A stretch of 64,000 bases of DNA from Actinomycetota bacterium. GTDB taxonomy: Bacteria; Actinomycetota; Actinomycetes; Mycobacteriales; Mycobacteriaceae. The position numbers and the translations under genes are program-made. Below, one piece after another: positions 35,136-45,718 of this stretch (its first letter is position 1; each line of letters opens with the position of its first letter). The stretch spans positions 146,256 to 210,255 of the forward strand of contig JAFDWN010000007.1 of NCBI GenBank assembly GCA_018268465.1, given 5' to 3'. The notes below the pieces were generated by a model that ran no database searches, was not told the origin of the DNA, and worked only from the letters and a program-made list of their open reading frames with translations.

Positions 35136-36674
35136 CTACGGCCGGCGCAGGGCAGAGACGTTGTCGTTGTCCGCCTGCAGCGGAAGCCCGGATCGTGCGG
35201 CGGTCGCCAGCATGTGCTCGATGACGTTCTTGCCCAGTGCCGTCTCCCCGGGCAGCTCGATCGGGTAATCGCCGTCGAAGCAGGCCGCGCACAACCGCGA
35301 GGCGGGCTGCTCGGTGGCCGCGATCATGCCCTGCTGGGAGATGTAGGCCAGCGTGTCGGCGCCGATGGCATGCCGCACCGCCTCGAGCATCTCGCTTTCG
35401 TTCGCCTGGGTGTTGGCCGCGTTGGCGATCAGTTCGGCCGGTGTGGCGAAGTCGATCCCGTAGAAGCACGGCCACTTCACCGGTGGCGAGGCGATCCGCA
35501 CGTGCACCTCGATGGCGCCGGCCTCGCGAAGCATCCGGATCAGCGCGCGCTGGGTGTTGCCGCGCACGATCGAGTCGTCGACGACGATCAGCCGCTTGCC
35601 CCGGATGACTTCCTTGAGCGGGTTGAGTTTCAGCCGGATACCGAGCTGTCGGATGGTCTGCGACGGCTGGATGAAGGTGCGGCCCACGTAGGCGTTCTTC
35701 ATCAGGCCCTGGCCGTAGGGGATGCCGGATTCCTGGGCGTAGCCGACGGCCGCGGGGGTGCCGGACTCCGGCACCCCGATCACCAGGTCGGCGTCGACCG
35801 CGTACTCCCTGGCAAGCCGCCGGCCGATGTCCACCCGGGTGGCGTGCACCGAACGTCCGCCGAGCGTGCTGTCGGGGCGCGCCAGGTAGACGTATTCGAA
35901 GACGCAGCCCTTGGGGCTGGGGTTGGCGAAGCGGGTGGACCGTACCCCGTCGGCGTCGATGGCCAGGAGTTCACCCGGTTCGATGTCGCGGACGAAGGAC
36001 GCGCCCACGATATCCAGCGCGGCCGTCTCGGAGGCGACGACCCAGCCGCGGTCCAGCCGACCGAGGGACAGCGGGCGCACCCCGAACGGATCGCGTGCCG
36101 CGTACAGCGTGTTCTCGTCCATGAAGGTCAGGCAGAACGCGCCGCGCACGGTCGGCAGCAGCTCCAGGGCCGCCTGCTCCAGCGTTGCGTCCGCCGCGCC
36201 GTGGGCGAGCAGCGCACCGAGGATGTCGGAGTCGGTGGTCGCCGGCGCGGCGCCGCGGGTGCCGATCAAACCCTCGTCCCTGGCGCGCGCCGCGAGTTCG
36301 GCGGTGTTGACCAGGTTGCCGTTGTGGCCGAGCGCGACACCGGTGCCCGCGGCGGTGTTCCGGAACACCGGCTGCGCGTTCTCCCAGGTGGTCGAGCCGG
36401 TGGTGGAATAGCGGCAGTGGCCGATGGCGACGTGTCCGTGCATGGCGGCCAGGGTCGGCTCGTCGAAGACCTGACTGACCAGCCCGAGGTCCTTGAACAC
36501 CAGCACCTGTGAGCCGTCCGCCACGGCGATACCGGCGGCTTCCTGGCCGCGGTGCTGCAGCGCGTAGAGGCCGTAATAGGTGAGCTTGGCGACGTCCTCC
36601 CCCGGGGCCCACACCCCGAACACGCCGCATTCTTCGCGCGGGGGATTCTCGGTCTCGTTCGAGTCATCTGTCAC
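35136..36674 (-). CDS. purF: amidophosphoribosyltransferase PurF
   Basis: A 512-residue enzyme that starts purine synthesis from PRPP and glutamine. The N-terminal nucleophile is Cys16 in EECGVFGVW after a short propeptide, followed by glutaminase motifs (YALQHRGQEAAGIA). The PRPP loop RLIVVDDSIVRGNT lies near residue 360. C-terminal Cys residues (CAACFDG) may hold an Fe-S cluster, as in the B. subtilis type. GTG start. No PurR operator recognised. Confidence 0.97.
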   Translation of the reverse strand: MTDDSNETENPPREECGVFGVWAPGEDVAKLTYYGLYALQHRGQEAAGIAVADGSQVLVFKDLGLVSQVFDEPTLAAMHGHVAIGHCRYSTTGSTTWENAQPVFRNTAAGTGVALGHNGNLVNTAELAARARDEGLIGTRGAAPATTDSDILGALLAHGAADATLEQAALELLPTVRGAFCLTFMDENTLYAARDPFGVRPLSLGRLDRGWVVASETAALDIVGASFVRDIEPGELLAIDADGVRSTRFANPSPKGCVFEYVYLARPDSTLGGRSVHATRVDIGRRLAREYAVDADLVIGVPESGTPAAVGYAQESGIPYGQGLMKNAYVGRTFIQPSQTIRQLGIRLKLNPLKEVIRGKRLIVVDDSIVRGNTQRALIRMLREAGAIEVHVRIASPPVKWPCFYGIDFATPAELIANAANTQANESEMLEAVRHAIGADTLAYISQQGMIAATEQPASRLCAACFDGDYPIELPGETALGKNVIEHMLATAARSGLPLQADNDNVSALRRP

Positions 36675-36790
36675 GGCGAGGCTGCTCCCAGGAGGCGGTG
36701 GGTGACGAGTTCAGTCTACGGTCACCTACTCGTCAGTACGAATGGGCGCAACACATTTTCACCTGGCAACGGTCGCCATCGTGGGGAATC

Positions 36791-37204
36791 TCACACCGCG
36801 CTGCCGTCGGTGGCGGGCCCGAGCGCCACCAACGGAAGCCACCTGGCGACTTCGGCGGCGCGTGATCCCGACAAGTGCAGGGCACCTGCGGCGGCGGCAT
36901 CGTCGACGCCGGTGAGGCCCGTGGCCAGCCGCAGCCAGGTTCGGGGGTCGGTTTCGACGACGTTGGGCGGCGTGCCACGGGTGTGTCGCGGGCCCGCGAT
37001 GCACTGCACGGCCACGAACGGCGGCACCCGGACTTCCACCGACGCGCCGGGGGCGTTCGCCGCGAGGGTGCGTGCGGTGAGACGGACCGCGTCGGCCAGC
37101 GCGGCACGGTCGGGGCCGGCGACGGTGTCGTCGCGCAGCCATGCTTCGACGCCGAGAACCGCGGCGCGGGTCGCCGCCGGATCGGGGATGCGGCGAGTGG
37201 CCAT
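36791..37204 (-). CDS. sterol-carrier-family protein
   Basis: A 137-residue protein corresponding to Rv0807, of the sterol carrier-like DUF group with the pattern VEVRVPPFVAVQCIAG and PNVVETDPRTWLRLATG. It may bind lipid or small ligand, but function is not known. ATG at 37204 is chosen; five more residues are possible upstream. It lies upstream of purF on the same strand with a 116-bp gap that should hold the purF promoter. Confidence 0.75.
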   Translation of the reverse strand: MATRRIPDPAATRAAVLGVEAWLRDDTVAGPDRAALADAVRLTARTLAANAPGASVEVRVPPFVAVQCIAGPRHTRGTPPNVVETDPRTWLRLATGLTGVDDAAAAGALHLSGSRAAEVARWLPLVALGPATDGSAV

Positions 37205-37280
37205 ACCCCAGGGTCTCAAAGTGCCTGCGCCCGCGGGTTGGCGGGAACGGACTTCGGGGCGGATCGCCGAATCTCCTTGA

Positions 37281-37298
37281 CCTAAACATTTGTTCAGG
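37281..37298 (+). promoter_or_regulatory. operator-like palindrome before a secreted protein gene
   Basis: cctaaaca (37281-37288) and tgttcagg (37291-37298) form an inverted repeat with one mismatch, overlapping a TTGACC -35-like box (37277-37282), with a TAGCGT box near 37302. The form suits a TetR or MarR-type operator controlling the two genes that follow. Confidence 0.4.
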
Positions 37299-37313
37299 TT
37301 CTAGCGTCGGGGT

Positions 37314-37622
37314 ATGACCACCACAACACTCATCCGCGGCGTCGCTCTCGGGCTCGGGGCGACCGCCGTCGCGGTAGGGCTGGCCGCGACCGCACCCGCC
37401 GCCCCGTCGGGCCCCGTCACCGCGCAGGACATGATCGATCAGCTGAAACTCAACGGATACCGGGTCGTCGTCGCCCCGACGGGCAGCACACCCCTGTCCG
37501 AATGCACGGTGACCTCGGTGCGACGGGGCGCCGCCGTACAGACGCCCACCGCGCAGCCCGGCTCCGACGGCGCCCAGCAGATGCCCCGGTATACGCCGGT
37601 CTTCGTCGAGGTGGCGTGCTGA
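37314..37622 (+). CDS. small secreted protein
   Basis: A 102-residue exported protein. The signal peptide (LIRGVALGLGATAVAVGLAATAPAA, cleavage near residue 30) precedes a small beta-type domain with two Cys (SECTVTSVRRG and the C-terminal VAC) that could pair. This resembles a common mycobacterial exported family with a VTAQDMIDQLKLNGYRV start; function unknown. Its stop overlaps the next ATG (TGATG), so it is coupled to the flavin/F420 protein gene. Confidence 0.75.
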   Translation: MTTTTLIRGVALGLGATAVAVGLAATAPAAPSGPVTAQDMIDQLKLNGYRVVVAPTGSTPLSECTVTSVRRGAAVQTPTAQPGSDGAQQMPRYTPVFVEVAC

Positions 37623-38044
37623 TGTCCTTCCGGCCCCACGAAATCGACTATCTCCGATCCGCCACCCTGGGCCGGCTGGCCACCATCCGGCCCGACGGCA
37701 CTCCACAGAACAGCCCGGTCGGATTCGTCTACAACGACGCGCTTGGCACCATCGACATCGCCGGCTACCGGATGTCGCGGAGCCAGAAGTTCCGCAACAT
37801 CGCCGTCAACGCCAATGTCGCGTTCGTCGTCGACGATATCGCGTCGCGCAATCCATGGCGGGTGCGATGCCTCGAAATCCGCGGCACCGCAACACAGGCC
37901 GTGGCAGCTCCGCCGCAGGACGACGGCGGCCACGAGCTCGATCCCGCGATCATCCGCATCACGCCGCGGCGCATCATCGGCTTCGGCATCGACGACACGC
38001 AGACCGAGCCGCATCTGCTGACCGCCGACAGCCGCGACGTCTAG
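37622..38044 (+). CDS. PPOX-class F420/FMN-dependent oxidoreductase
   Basis: A 140-residue split-barrel protein: LRSATLGRLATIRPDGTPQNSPVG at the start is the nucleotide-cofactor pattern of PPOX-class F420 or flavin enzymes; SRSQKFRNIAVNANVAFVVDD follows. Substrate unknown. It is coupled to the secreted protein gene and ends overlapping the convergent CPBP gene end by 4 bp. Confidence 0.88.
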   Translation: MSFRPHEIDYLRSATLGRLATIRPDGTPQNSPVGFVYNDALGTIDIAGYRMSRSQKFRNIAVNANVAFVVDDIASRNPWRVRCLEIRGTATQAVAAPPQDDGGHELDPAIIRITPRRIIGFGIDDTQTEPHLLTADSRDV

Positions 38045-38697
38045 GACGACCGCGCGCGACGCCGCACGGCCAGGGCCGCCACCGCACCGGCCTCGTTGAT
38101 CGCCAGATGCGCCAGCATCGACGCGGCCAGGCTGCCCGACCGTCGGTAGAGCCGGTCGAAGATCCAGCCCGCCACCCCGGTGACGGCGACGGTGCCCAGC
38201 ACCGCCGCACCGGCGGCCCGCCCCGATCGCTCCTGCACCCCGTCCACGGCGACGCCGTAGTGGGACAGCCCGAACGCCGCCGCCTGCAGCAACCCGCCAC
38301 GCGTCGGCCCGAATGCCTCGGCGCTCAGGCCGCCCAGCGCGGCGCGGAACGCCGCCTCCTCCGACCACACGGTCCCCAGCGGTATCCCCAGGAGCAGCCA
38401 GCGCGCCGCGGAACCGGGAAGCTCGCGTCCTGCCATGGCTGTCCGCACGGCGGGCACGGCGGTCGCCACCGCCACACCCGCACCGACCACGGCGACGGCG
38501 GCCGAGCCGAACCGCAGTCCCGGCCACAGAGCGGGCGGACGCAGACCGAGCGGTGCCCGCGTCGCCGCCACCAGCGCCGCACCGAGCGCGGCGTGCGGCA
38601 GCGGATGCCACTGCGGGGGCACCCGGGGGTTCACCCATCCGTTCCAGCCGATCAGCGCGGCCGCCAGAGCCAGCGCACGGAACCGCTTGCCGCGCAT
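38041..38697 (-). CDS. CPBP intramembrane metalloprotease
   Basis: A 218-residue membrane protein with five or six segments. CPBP/ABI motifs: EEAAFRAAL, GLSHYGVA, and AHLAINEAG, which carry the Glu and His metal ligands. Such proteases process membrane substrates, in bacteria including bacteriocin-related peptides. Equivalent to Rv0804 by order. The ATG overlaps the stop of the upstream hydrolase (ATGA), so it is coupled. Confidence 0.85.
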   Translation of the reverse strand: MRGKRFRALALAAALIGWNGWVNPRVPPQWHPLPHAALGAALVAATRAPLGLRPPALWPGLRFGSAAVAVVGAGVAVATAVPAVRTAMAGRELPGSAARWLLLGIPLGTVWSEEAAFRAALGGLSAEAFGPTRGGLLQAAAFGLSHYGVAVDGVQERSGRAAGAAVLGTVAVTGVAGWIFDRLYRRSGSLAASMLAHLAINEAGAVAALAVRRRARSS

Positions 38698-40457
38698 CAG
38701 TCTTCGGGACCGTCCGCGGTGGCGCGCAGCGCGGCGCGGATGCGTTCGGTATCGGACGGCGTCCAACCGCCGGGAGCCGCCACCGCGACCCATCCGTCGA
38801 GCACCATGTCGCCATAGTTGTGGCCGTGCCCACCCGGCACGCCCGCCGCGTTCGTCACGTCGGCGCCGACCTGCCAGAACGTCACGATCGGATACCAGCG
38901 CATCGATGCCGTGCGATCCCGGCCCGGCGGTTCAGTCAGCCAATCCGGCTGGGAGAACAGCAGATCCGGTGACCACCAGACGATGGGGTCGGACGGATGC
39001 TGCAGGAACAGCACCCGGGTGCCCTCCCAGGGGGGCACGGCCACCCTGGCGATCTCCGCGGGGTCCGCGGCTTGCGAGAACCGCACGGTGCGGCCGTTGT
39101 CGTACCGGGGTTCGACCTCCGGGGTGCCCGGATCACGCCGCACCGTCAGTCCATGCCACAGCGGGCTGGCGTTGGGCGGGCCGACCCACAGCACCGACGA
39201 GAAACCCATCTGTGCGATGTCGGGCAACCAGGCGAACGCGCCCTGACCGGCCATGGAGCCCAGGCTTTCACCGTAGAGGACGAGGTCGGGCCGCCGGTCG
39301 GGCGCCCGCTGCTGCCAGCGGTCGTGGACGGCGTCGATCATCAGCCTGCCGATGTCCATCGACTTCTGCCGGTCGCCGAGGAACGAGATCCAGCTGGGCA
39401 GATACGAATACTGCATGCCGACCAGCGCGGTGTCGCCGTTGTACATCATTTCCAGCGACCGGGCGGCGACCGGGTTGACCCAGCCGGTGCCCGTGGTCGG
39501 GATGATCGCCAGCACCTTGCGGTCGAACGCTCCGGTGCGCTCCAATTCGCTGAGCAGCACGGCGATCCGCTGCTCGTCGGTGTCGGCCGTCTGCAATCCG
39601 ACGTACACCCTGATGGGCTCCTCGGCGGGCCGGCCGTTCACCTGCGTGAGTTGCGCCGCTCGGGGCCCGCCGGCGACGAAGTTGCGGCCCTGAAAACCCA
39701 GAGTGTCCCACGGCGCGAAAGACTGTGGACTGCCCGATCTTTCGTATTCTCCCGGCTGCTCGACACCGGGCCGGGTGGCGGAGTTCTGGGGCTGGAACAC
39801 CAGGCTGGCCCCGCCGAGGAAACCACGGACGAGCACACCGTTGATCAGGGTGATGAGCAGCACCACCACCAGGGCGGTGCCGATGAACAAGGCCACTTCC
39901 TGCTGCAGGTGCCAGCGCCGGATCAAGGCCCGCGCAACGGCTCTGACGGTGTCGATGAGCACCCGCGACACCGCCACCAGCGCACCGCCGACGAGGATGG
40001 CGATGACGAGGGTCCGCATATAGCCCAGCGTCGCCGGGCCCTCCAAACCGACCTCCGCCGACACCTGACGTTGCCACGCCGCCGCCGGCACGACCATGAG
40101 CACACATGCCGCCGCCGACAGCCCGACGGTGACGGCCTTACACCAGTACAGCACCCGCCTGGCCGGTGGCCACCAGCGGCGGTTACGCAATATGAAGTGG
40201 CGGAACGCTTTTCCGATCGCAACACCGAGGCCGTAGCCGATCGCCGCGTTGATGCCGCCGATCAGCCCCTGGAAGAGCCAATCGCGCGGCAGCAGCGACG
40301 GAGTCAGCGACAAACAGAAGAACAGGGCGCCGAACACGATGCCCACGAAGTCCAGACGCAGCATCCGCCAGGCCCACACCACCATCGGATGCCATGGCGG
40401 GCGCTCCGCGGTTCTGGCGACCGATTCGCCGGTGAGGTTCCCCGGCGGGACACTCAC
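38697..40457 (-). CDS. alpha/beta-hydrolase with membrane N-terminus
   Basis: A 586-residue protein with four or five membrane segments in the first 230 residues, then an extracytoplasmic hydrolase domain with nucleophile motif [10 protein letters not shown] (about 385-395) and late HGHNYGD. It fits the Abhydrolase_9 family common in actinobacteria. The GTG at 40457 overlaps the purL stop (GTGA), so purL is the upstream partner. The longer frame upstream is inside purL and is rejected. Substrate unknown. Confidence 0.82.
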   Translation of the reverse strand: MSVPPGNLTGESVARTAERPPWHPMVVWAWRMLRLDFVGIVFGALFFCLSLTPSLLPRDWLFQGLIGGINAAIGYGLGVAIGKAFRHFILRNRRWWPPARRVLYWCKAVTVGLSAAACVLMVVPAAAWQRQVSAEVGLEGPATLGYMRTLVIAILVGGALVAVSRVLIDTVRAVARALIRRWHLQQEVALFIGTALVVVLLITLINGVLVRGFLGGASLVFQPQNSATRPGVEQPGEYERSGSPQSFAPWDTLGFQGRNFVAGGPRAAQLTQVNGRPAEEPIRVYVGLQTADTDEQRIAVLLSELERTGAFDRKVLAIIPTTGTGWVNPVAARSLEMMYNGDTALVGMQYSYLPSWISFLGDRQKSMDIGRLMIDAVHDRWQQRAPDRRPDLVLYGESLGSMAGQGAFAWLPDIAQMGFSSVLWVGPPNASPLWHGLTVRRDPGTPEVEPRYDNGRTVRFSQAADPAEIARVAVPPWEGTRVLFLQHPSDPIVWWSPDLLFSQPDWLTEPPGRDRTASMRWYPIVTFWQVGADVTNAAGVPGGHGHNYGDMVLDGWVAVAAPGGWTPSDTERIRAALRATADGPED

Positions 40458-42760
40458 CCGAACAGCCCGGGAAGCACGCCCTCCGACGTGCTGCGCAATT
40501 CCTCCAGTGAGACGGTGAACAGGCCCTGCACCTCGACGTCCCGGCTGCCCTGGTCGACCACACCGACGCGGGTGGCCGGCAGGCCGCGGGCCTCGCACAT
40601 GGACCGGAATCTGCTCTCCTCGGTGCGCGGCACGGCCACCAGCACCCGGCCCGCCGATTCGGAGAACAGGAACGTGAACGGGTCGGTGCCCTCCTGGGAG
40701 CCCTCGGGGATCAGGATGCGACAACCGGTTTCACCCGTCAGCGCCGACTCGACGACAGCCTGGATCAGCCCGCCCTCGCTGAGGTCGTGCGCGGCGGAGA
40801 CCAATCCGTCGCGCGACGCGGCGGTCAACACCTCGGCAAGCAGCCGCTCGCGGGCCAGATCGACCCGCGGCGGCAGACCGCCGAGGTGGTCGGCGCTGAC
40901 CTGCGCCCAGATCGAACCGTCGAACTCGTCGCGGGTGTCGCCCAGCAGGATCAGCGTCTCGCCCGGCTCGGTGCCCAGCCCCGTCGGGATCCGGCGTTTG
41001 ACGTCGTCGATGACGCCGAGCACACCGACCACCGGTGTCGGCAGGATGGCCGCGGCACCGGTCTGGTTGTAGAAGCTGACATTGCCGCCGGTGACCGGAA
41101 TGCCCAGTGCCGCACAGCCATCGGCCAGACCGCGCACGGCCTGCGAGAACTGCCACATCACACCGGGGTCCTCCGGGGACCCGAAGTTGAGGCAGTTCGT
41201 CACGGCCACGGGGGTGGCGCCGGTGACCGCGACGTTGCGGTAGGCCTCGGCCAGCGCCAGCTGCGCGCCGGCGTAGGGGTCGAGTGCGGTGTAGCGCCCG
41301 GACGCGTCGGTGGACACCGCGATACCGCGGCCGGTGGTCTCGTCGATGCGCAGCACCCCGCCGTCGGCGTTCTCGGCGAGCACGGTGTTGCCGCGCACGT
41401 AGCGGTCGTACTGCTCGGTGATGAAGCGCCGGCTGCACAGGTGCGGGCTGCCGAGCATGGCCAGCAGCGTCGCGCGCAACTCGGCACCGGTCCGCGGCCT
41501 CGGCAGCGTGGCCGTGGTGTCCGCGTTCAGGGCATCCTGGCTGTCGGGGCGCGCGACGGGGCGCTCGTACACCGGACCCTCGTGCGCCACGGTGCGCGGC
41601 GGCACGTCGACGACGGTTTCGCCGTGCCAGGTGATCTGGAGCCGGTCCCCCTCGGTCACCTCGCCGATCACGGTGGCCAGCACATCCCATTTGCGGCACA
41701 CGGCCAGGAATGCCTCGACATTCTCCGGCGCGACGACGGCGCACATCCGTTCCTGCGATTCGCTGGAGAGCACCTCCGCGGGCGTCATATTCGCGGCGCG
41801 CAGCGGCACCTTGTCCAGTTCGATGGCCATGCCACCGTCACCGGCCGACGCAAGTTCGGATGTGGCGCAAGATAATCCGGCACCGCCGAGGTCCTGGATG
41901 CCGATCACCAGACCGGCGGCGTAGAGCTCGAGACAGCACTCGATGAGCACCTTCTCGGTGAACGGGTCGCCGACCTGCACCGCGGGCAGCTTCTTGCGGC
42001 CCGAACCCGACTCGTCGCCGGCGAAGGTGTCCGATGCCAGCACCGACACCCCGCCGATGCCGTCCAGACCGGTGCGGGCCCCGAACAGGATGATCTTGTT
42101 GCCCGCACCCGACGCGAACGCCAGATGCAGGTCCTCTTTGCGCAGCACTCCCACGCACAGGGCGTTGACCAGCGGGTTGCCCGCGTAGCACGCGTCGAAC
42201 ACCGTTTCTCCGCCGATGTTGGGCAGACCCAGGGAGTTGCCGTATCCGCCGATCCCGCGCACCACACCGTCGAGGACGCGGCGGGTGTCGGGGGCGTCGG
42301 CGGCGCCGAAACGCAGCTGGTCCATGACCGCCACCGGCCGCGCGCCCATGGCCATGATGTCGCGGACGATGCCGCCGACCCCGGTGGCCGCGCCCTGGTA
42401 GGGCTCGACATAGGAGGGATGGTTGTGCGACTCGACCTTGAACGTGACCGCCCAGCCGTCGCCGATGTCGACGACGCCGGCGTTCTCGCCGATGCCCGCG
42501 AGCATCGAGGACCGCATCGCCTCGGTGGTGGTCTCGCCGAAATAGCGCAGATGCACCTTGGAGGATTTGTACGAGCAGTGCTCACTCCACATCACCGAGT
42601 ACATCGCCAGTTCGGCGTCGGTGGGGCGGCGGCCGAGGATCTCCCGGATCCGGTCGTACTCGTCGTCTTTGAGACCGAGTTCGCGGAACGGCTGAGGGTG
42701 ATCGGGGGTGGCTGAGGCACGCTGGACGGAATCGAGGGCGTTGGTGAGCTCCGGCGTCAC
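40454..42760 (-). CDS. purL: phosphoribosylformylglycinamidine synthase subunit PurL
   Basis: A 768-residue synthetase subunit that uses ATP and ammonia from PurQ to make FGAM. Motifs include [50 protein letters not shown] and [11 protein letters not shown]. This is the small-PurL type that needs PurQ and PurS, both found 5 kb away in this window. The GTG at 42760 overlaps the antiporter stop. Length is normal. Confidence 0.97.
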   Translation of the reverse strand: MTPELTNALDSVQRASATPDHPQPFRELGLKDDEYDRIREILGRRPTDAELAMYSVMWSEHCSYKSSKVHLRYFGETTTEAMRSSMLAGIGENAGVVDIGDGWAVTFKVESHNHPSYVEPYQGAATGVGGIVRDIMAMGARPVAVMDQLRFGAADAPDTRRVLDGVVRGIGGYGNSLGLPNIGGETVFDACYAGNPLVNALCVGVLRKEDLHLAFASGAGNKIILFGARTGLDGIGGVSVLASDTFAGDESGSGRKKLPAVQVGDPFTEKVLIECCLELYAAGLVIGIQDLGGAGLSCATSELASAGDGGMAIELDKVPLRAANMTPAEVLSSESQERMCAVVAPENVEAFLAVCRKWDVLATVIGEVTEGDRLQITWHGETVVDVPPRTVAHEGPVYERPVARPDSQDALNADTTATLPRPRTGAELRATLLAMLGSPHLCSRRFITEQYDRYVRGNTVLAENADGGVLRIDETTGRGIAVSTDASGRYTALDPYAGAQLALAEAYRNVAVTGATPVAVTNCLNFGSPEDPGVMWQFSQAVRGLADGCAALGIPVTGGNVSFYNQTGAAAILPTPVVGVLGVIDDVKRRIPTGLGTEPGETLILLGDTRDEFDGSIWAQVSADHLGGLPPRVDLARERLLAEVLTAASRDGLVSAAHDLSEGGLIQAVVESALTGETGCRILIPEGSQEGTDPFTFLFSESAGRVLVAVPRTEESRFRSMCEARGLPATRVGVVDQGSRDVEVQGLFTVSLEELRSTSEGVLPGLFG

Positions 42761-43965
42761 GTCGATAGTTTAGTTTGTGCCCGCGAGTAGGCGCGGACGG
42801 CCGCGGGTGTGCCCAGCCCGTGGAGCACGACACTGCCGAGTACCGCGACGACCATCGTCATCAGCACCTCGTTCTCGTCCTCACCTCCGAGCACGTTGAA
42901 CGCCAGCAGCCCGAACACGATCGACGTGGTGCCGCGCGGCGCCAGCACCCCGACCAGCAGCCGTTCCCCCAGCGAGAACCGGGTTCCCAGCAACGCCACC
43001 AACACCGGCACGATGCGTACCACCGTCAGCGCCAGCAGGCAGAACACGATGGTGCCCAGGGACACACCAGACTCCAGGGCTATCACCGCGGCGGCCCCGA
43101 ATACGAACCACATCACGGTCGACAGCAGGAATCCGAGGTCGTCGACCAGTTCGAGCTCACGCCGGATGGACTCCGACCGCCGCAGACCGTTGTATGTGAG
43201 ACCGCACACAAAGGCGGCGACGAAGCCGTTTCCGCCGATGGCGAGGCTGGATCCGAACGACAGCAGCGGCGCGGCCACCAGGATCATCCGGGCGGACTGT
43301 TCGGTCAGCAGATCGCGCCGTTGGGCGGTGTTGGTCAGCAGCGCCAGCGCCGCGCCGACGGCCGCACCGACCAGAACCGCCTTGATCGCCTCGGGCACGG
43401 CCGCGCCGAGCGCCTCCAACGGCGTCGACGCGTGCGACTGATCCCCCGCCAGTGCCAGCGCGAAGATGAATGTCGGCGACAGGATGCCGTCGTTGTAGCC
43501 CGCCTCGACGTTCAGGACATTGCGGACCCGTTCGGGCACGCGGCGGTCCCGCAGGATTGACGTGACAGGAGCGAAGTCCGTCGGCACCACCACGCACGCG
43601 ATGAGCAGTAGGACCGCCCAGGACAGGTGCGGCAGCAGCCACATCCCGGCGAGCACGGCCCCCAGCAGACTCAACGGCAGCGCGATGAACAACATCCGGA
43701 CCGCGGGACGGGGTTCGCGCCCCAGCATCCCGCCCCGCACATCGGTGGCATCGACGAACAGCAGGACCGCCAGGATGACCTCCGCCGCGTGCTGGGCAGC
43801 GTCGGTGTTCAGCGTTCCGGTGATGTCGTGGCGGGTCATCACGCCGACCGCCAGGCCCGCCAGCACCAGCACCATCGGTGCCGTCAGTCCCCACCGCTCC
43901 AGCCGTCGAGTCAGCAGGGACCACCCGGCGAGCACCACCGAGATCGCGATCAGGGACAGCAGCAC
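42757..43965 (-). CDS. Na+/H+ (cation/proton) antiporter, CPA1 type
   Basis: A 402-residue membrane protein with 11-12 segments. Conserved polar residues in [14 protein letters not shown] and [13 protein letters not shown] (the ND pair of CPA1 antiporters) support ion exchange. Exported ion not determined. It is upstream of purL and overlaps it by the GTGA of purL, so it may be co-transcribed. GTG start. Confidence 0.87.
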   Translation of the reverse strand: MLLSLIAISVVLAGWSLLTRRLERWGLTAPMVLVLAGLAVGVMTRHDITGTLNTDAAQHAAEVILAVLLFVDATDVRGGMLGREPRPAVRMLFIALPLSLLGAVLAGMWLLPHLSWAVLLLIACVVVPTDFAPVTSILRDRRVPERVRNVLNVEAGYNDGILSPTFIFALALAGDQSHASTPLEALGAAVPEAIKAVLVGAAVGAALALLTNTAQRRDLLTEQSARMILVAAPLLSFGSSLAIGGNGFVAAFVCGLTYNGLRRSESIRRELELVDDLGFLLSTVMWFVFGAAAVIALESGVSLGTIVFCLLALTVVRIVPVLVALLGTRFSLGERLLVGVLAPRGTTSIVFGLLAFNVLGGEDENEVLMTMVVAVLGSVVLHGLGTPAAVRAYSRAQTKLST

Positions 43966-43990
43966 GTCCCTGATCCTTCCAGGATTCGGG

Positions 43991-44338
43991 CTATCCGCCC
44001 GCTACGCAGAAGGCGTTGCCGGCCGGGTCGGCGAGCACCACCCACCGGAACTCATCGCCGAAGCTGTTCCGTTCGGTTTCGGTGGCGCCCAGCGCGACCA
44101 GCCGCGCGACTTCCGCCTCCATATCGGTGGCCTGGAAATCGATGTGGACGCGGTTCTTGCCCGGTGTCGGATCGGGCACCCGCTGAAACCCGAGGGTCGG
44201 GCCGTCCTGCTGCCCCACCGCCACGAATTCGCCTGGGGCGACGGCATTCACCTCCCCGGAGACCGCCTCGGCCCACCACCGGGCCAACGCGTCGGGATCC
44301 GTACAGTCGAACGTGATCATCTCAACGTGCAGTGCCAT
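43991..44338 (-). CDS. glyoxalase/VOC-family protein
   Basis: A 115-residue single VOC domain, equal in length to Rv0801. The motifs CTDPDALARWWAEAV, NRVHIDFQATDMEAE and VVLADPAGNAFCV fit the glyoxalase/dioxygenase-like fold with possible metal ligands His and Glu. Substrate unknown. It lies between the antiporter and the aminopeptidase gene, all on the - strand. Confidence 0.88.
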   Translation of the reverse strand: MALHVEMITFDCTDPDALARWWAEAVSGEVNAVAPGEFVAVGQQDGPTLGFQRVPDPTPGKNRVHIDFQATDMEAEVARLVALGATETERNSFGDEFRWVVLADPAGNAFCVAGG

Positions 44339-44376
44339 GTGCGCGACGATATCCCCGCGGTGTGACACGTTCGGTG

Positions 44377-45675
44377 TCATGGCGCGGACGGCGTCAGGAA
44401 CGCCGCCAGCGCCGCGGCATACGCCGCCACGTCGGCGGCCCCCATGAGTTCGCGCGCGGAGTGCATCGCCAGCTGCGCCGCTCCCACGTCCACAGTCGGG
44501 ATGCCGGTGCGCGCGGAGGTCATCGGCCCGATCGTCGATCCGCACGGCAGATCCGCGCGGTGCTCGTACCGCTGCAGCGGCACCCCGGCCTGGGCGCAGG
44601 CCAGCGCGAACGCGGCCGCGGTGCGGCCGTCGGTGGCGTAGCGCAGATTGGGCTGGACCTTGAGCACCGGCCCGGCGTTGACCTCGATGAGGTGACCGGG
44701 TTCGTGGCGTTCGGGGTAGTTCGGGTGCGTCGCGTGCGCCATGTCGCCCGAAGCGACCATCGACCCCGCCAGCCGCCGCAGGAACTGTTCGCGGTCCCCA
44801 CCCGCGGCCAGTGTGATGCGCTCCAGGACGGTGGGCAGCAGATCGGACTGTGCACCATGATCCGAAGTGGAACCGACCTCCTCGTGGTCGAACAGCGCCA
44901 GCACCGGGATGTGGTCACGCGGTTCGGCGGCCAGGATCGCCGCCAGCCCGGCGTAGCAGGTGGCCTGGTTGTCCAGCCGCGGGGCACTCACCAGCTCGCG
45001 GTCGGCTCCGACCAGCGCCGAGGCCGTCAGGTCGTGGGTCATCAAGTCCGCACCGAGGACGTCGGCCGCGTCGACACCGGCGCACCCGGCGACGTAGGAC
45101 AGGAACGATCTCACCCCACTGCCGATGCCCCAGACCGCGTTGACGTGGCGCTGGGGATCCAGGGAGACCGACTTGCGGTCGTCGGCGAGGTGGATCGCCA
45201 GCTGCGGCACCCGCAGGATCGGCTTGTCCACCCGCACCAACACGTGGTCGATGCCGGTGGCGGTCCGCACCGACAGCCGCCCGCTGATGCCGAGGTCGCG
45301 GTCCAGCCAGGAGTTCAGCCAGGCGCCGCCGTAGGGTTCCAGCGCCACCACCTGCCATCCGGTGACGAACCGGTCGGGATGCTGCTTGACGCGCAGGTTC
45401 GGGCTGTCGGTGTGGCCGCCGACCACCCGGAAGGGGCGGTCGGCGGCGCCGTCGGTCTGCCATGCGACCAGCGAACCGGCACGCACCGTGAAGTACCGGC
45501 CCGCGGCCGCCGGCCATGCCTGGCGCTCGTCGAGTTCGCTGAATCCGGCGGCGCGCAACCGCTCGGCGACGGTCAGGCAGACGTGGAACGGCGACGGCGA
45601 ACGGTCGACGAAGTCGCACAGGCCGGCGCCGGACGCGGAGGTGAGGTCGGCCAGGGAACTGAACATGTTCACCAT
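44377..45675 (-). CDS. pepC: M18 aminopeptidase
   Basis: A 432-residue cytosolic zinc aminopeptidase. Metal-site motifs: [23 protein letters not shown], and the late [10 protein letters not shown] with the final His ligand. M18 enzymes form large tetrahedral dodecamers and release acidic N-terminal residues. Matches Rv0800 (pepC). Start is ATG 45675 or 45666. Divergent from the DyP gene across 43 bp. Confidence 0.94.
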   Translation of the reverse strand: MVNMFSSLADLTSASGAGLCDFVDRSPSPFHVCLTVAERLRAAGFSELDERQAWPAAAGRYFTVRAGSLVAWQTDGAADRPFRVVGGHTDSPNLRVKQHPDRFVTGWQVVALEPYGGAWLNSWLDRDLGISGRLSVRTATGIDHVLVRVDKPILRVPQLAIHLADDRKSVSLDPQRHVNAVWGIGSGVRSFLSYVAGCAGVDAADVLGADLMTHDLTASALVGADRELVSAPRLDNQATCYAGLAAILAAEPRDHIPVLALFDHEEVGSTSDHGAQSDLLPTVLERITLAAGGDREQFLRRLAGSMVASGDMAHATHPNYPERHEPGHLIEVNAGPVLKVQPNLRYATDGRTAAAFALACAQAGVPLQRYEHRADLPCGSTIGPMTSARTGIPTVDVGAAQLAMHSARELMGAADVAAYAAALAAFLTPSAP

Positions 45676-45706
45676 CTTTGGCCATCGCGGGTGACGGGGT
45701 TGCCGC

Positions 45707-45712
45707 TAGGGT
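45707..45712 (+). promoter_or_regulatory. -10 box for leaderless DyP/encapsulin transcript
   Basis: TAGGGT lies 6 bp before the GTG at 45719, so the transcript would start at the start codon. No -35 element is obvious. It would drive both peroxidase and encapsulin genes. Confidence 0.6.
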
Positions 45713-45718
45713 CGTGTC

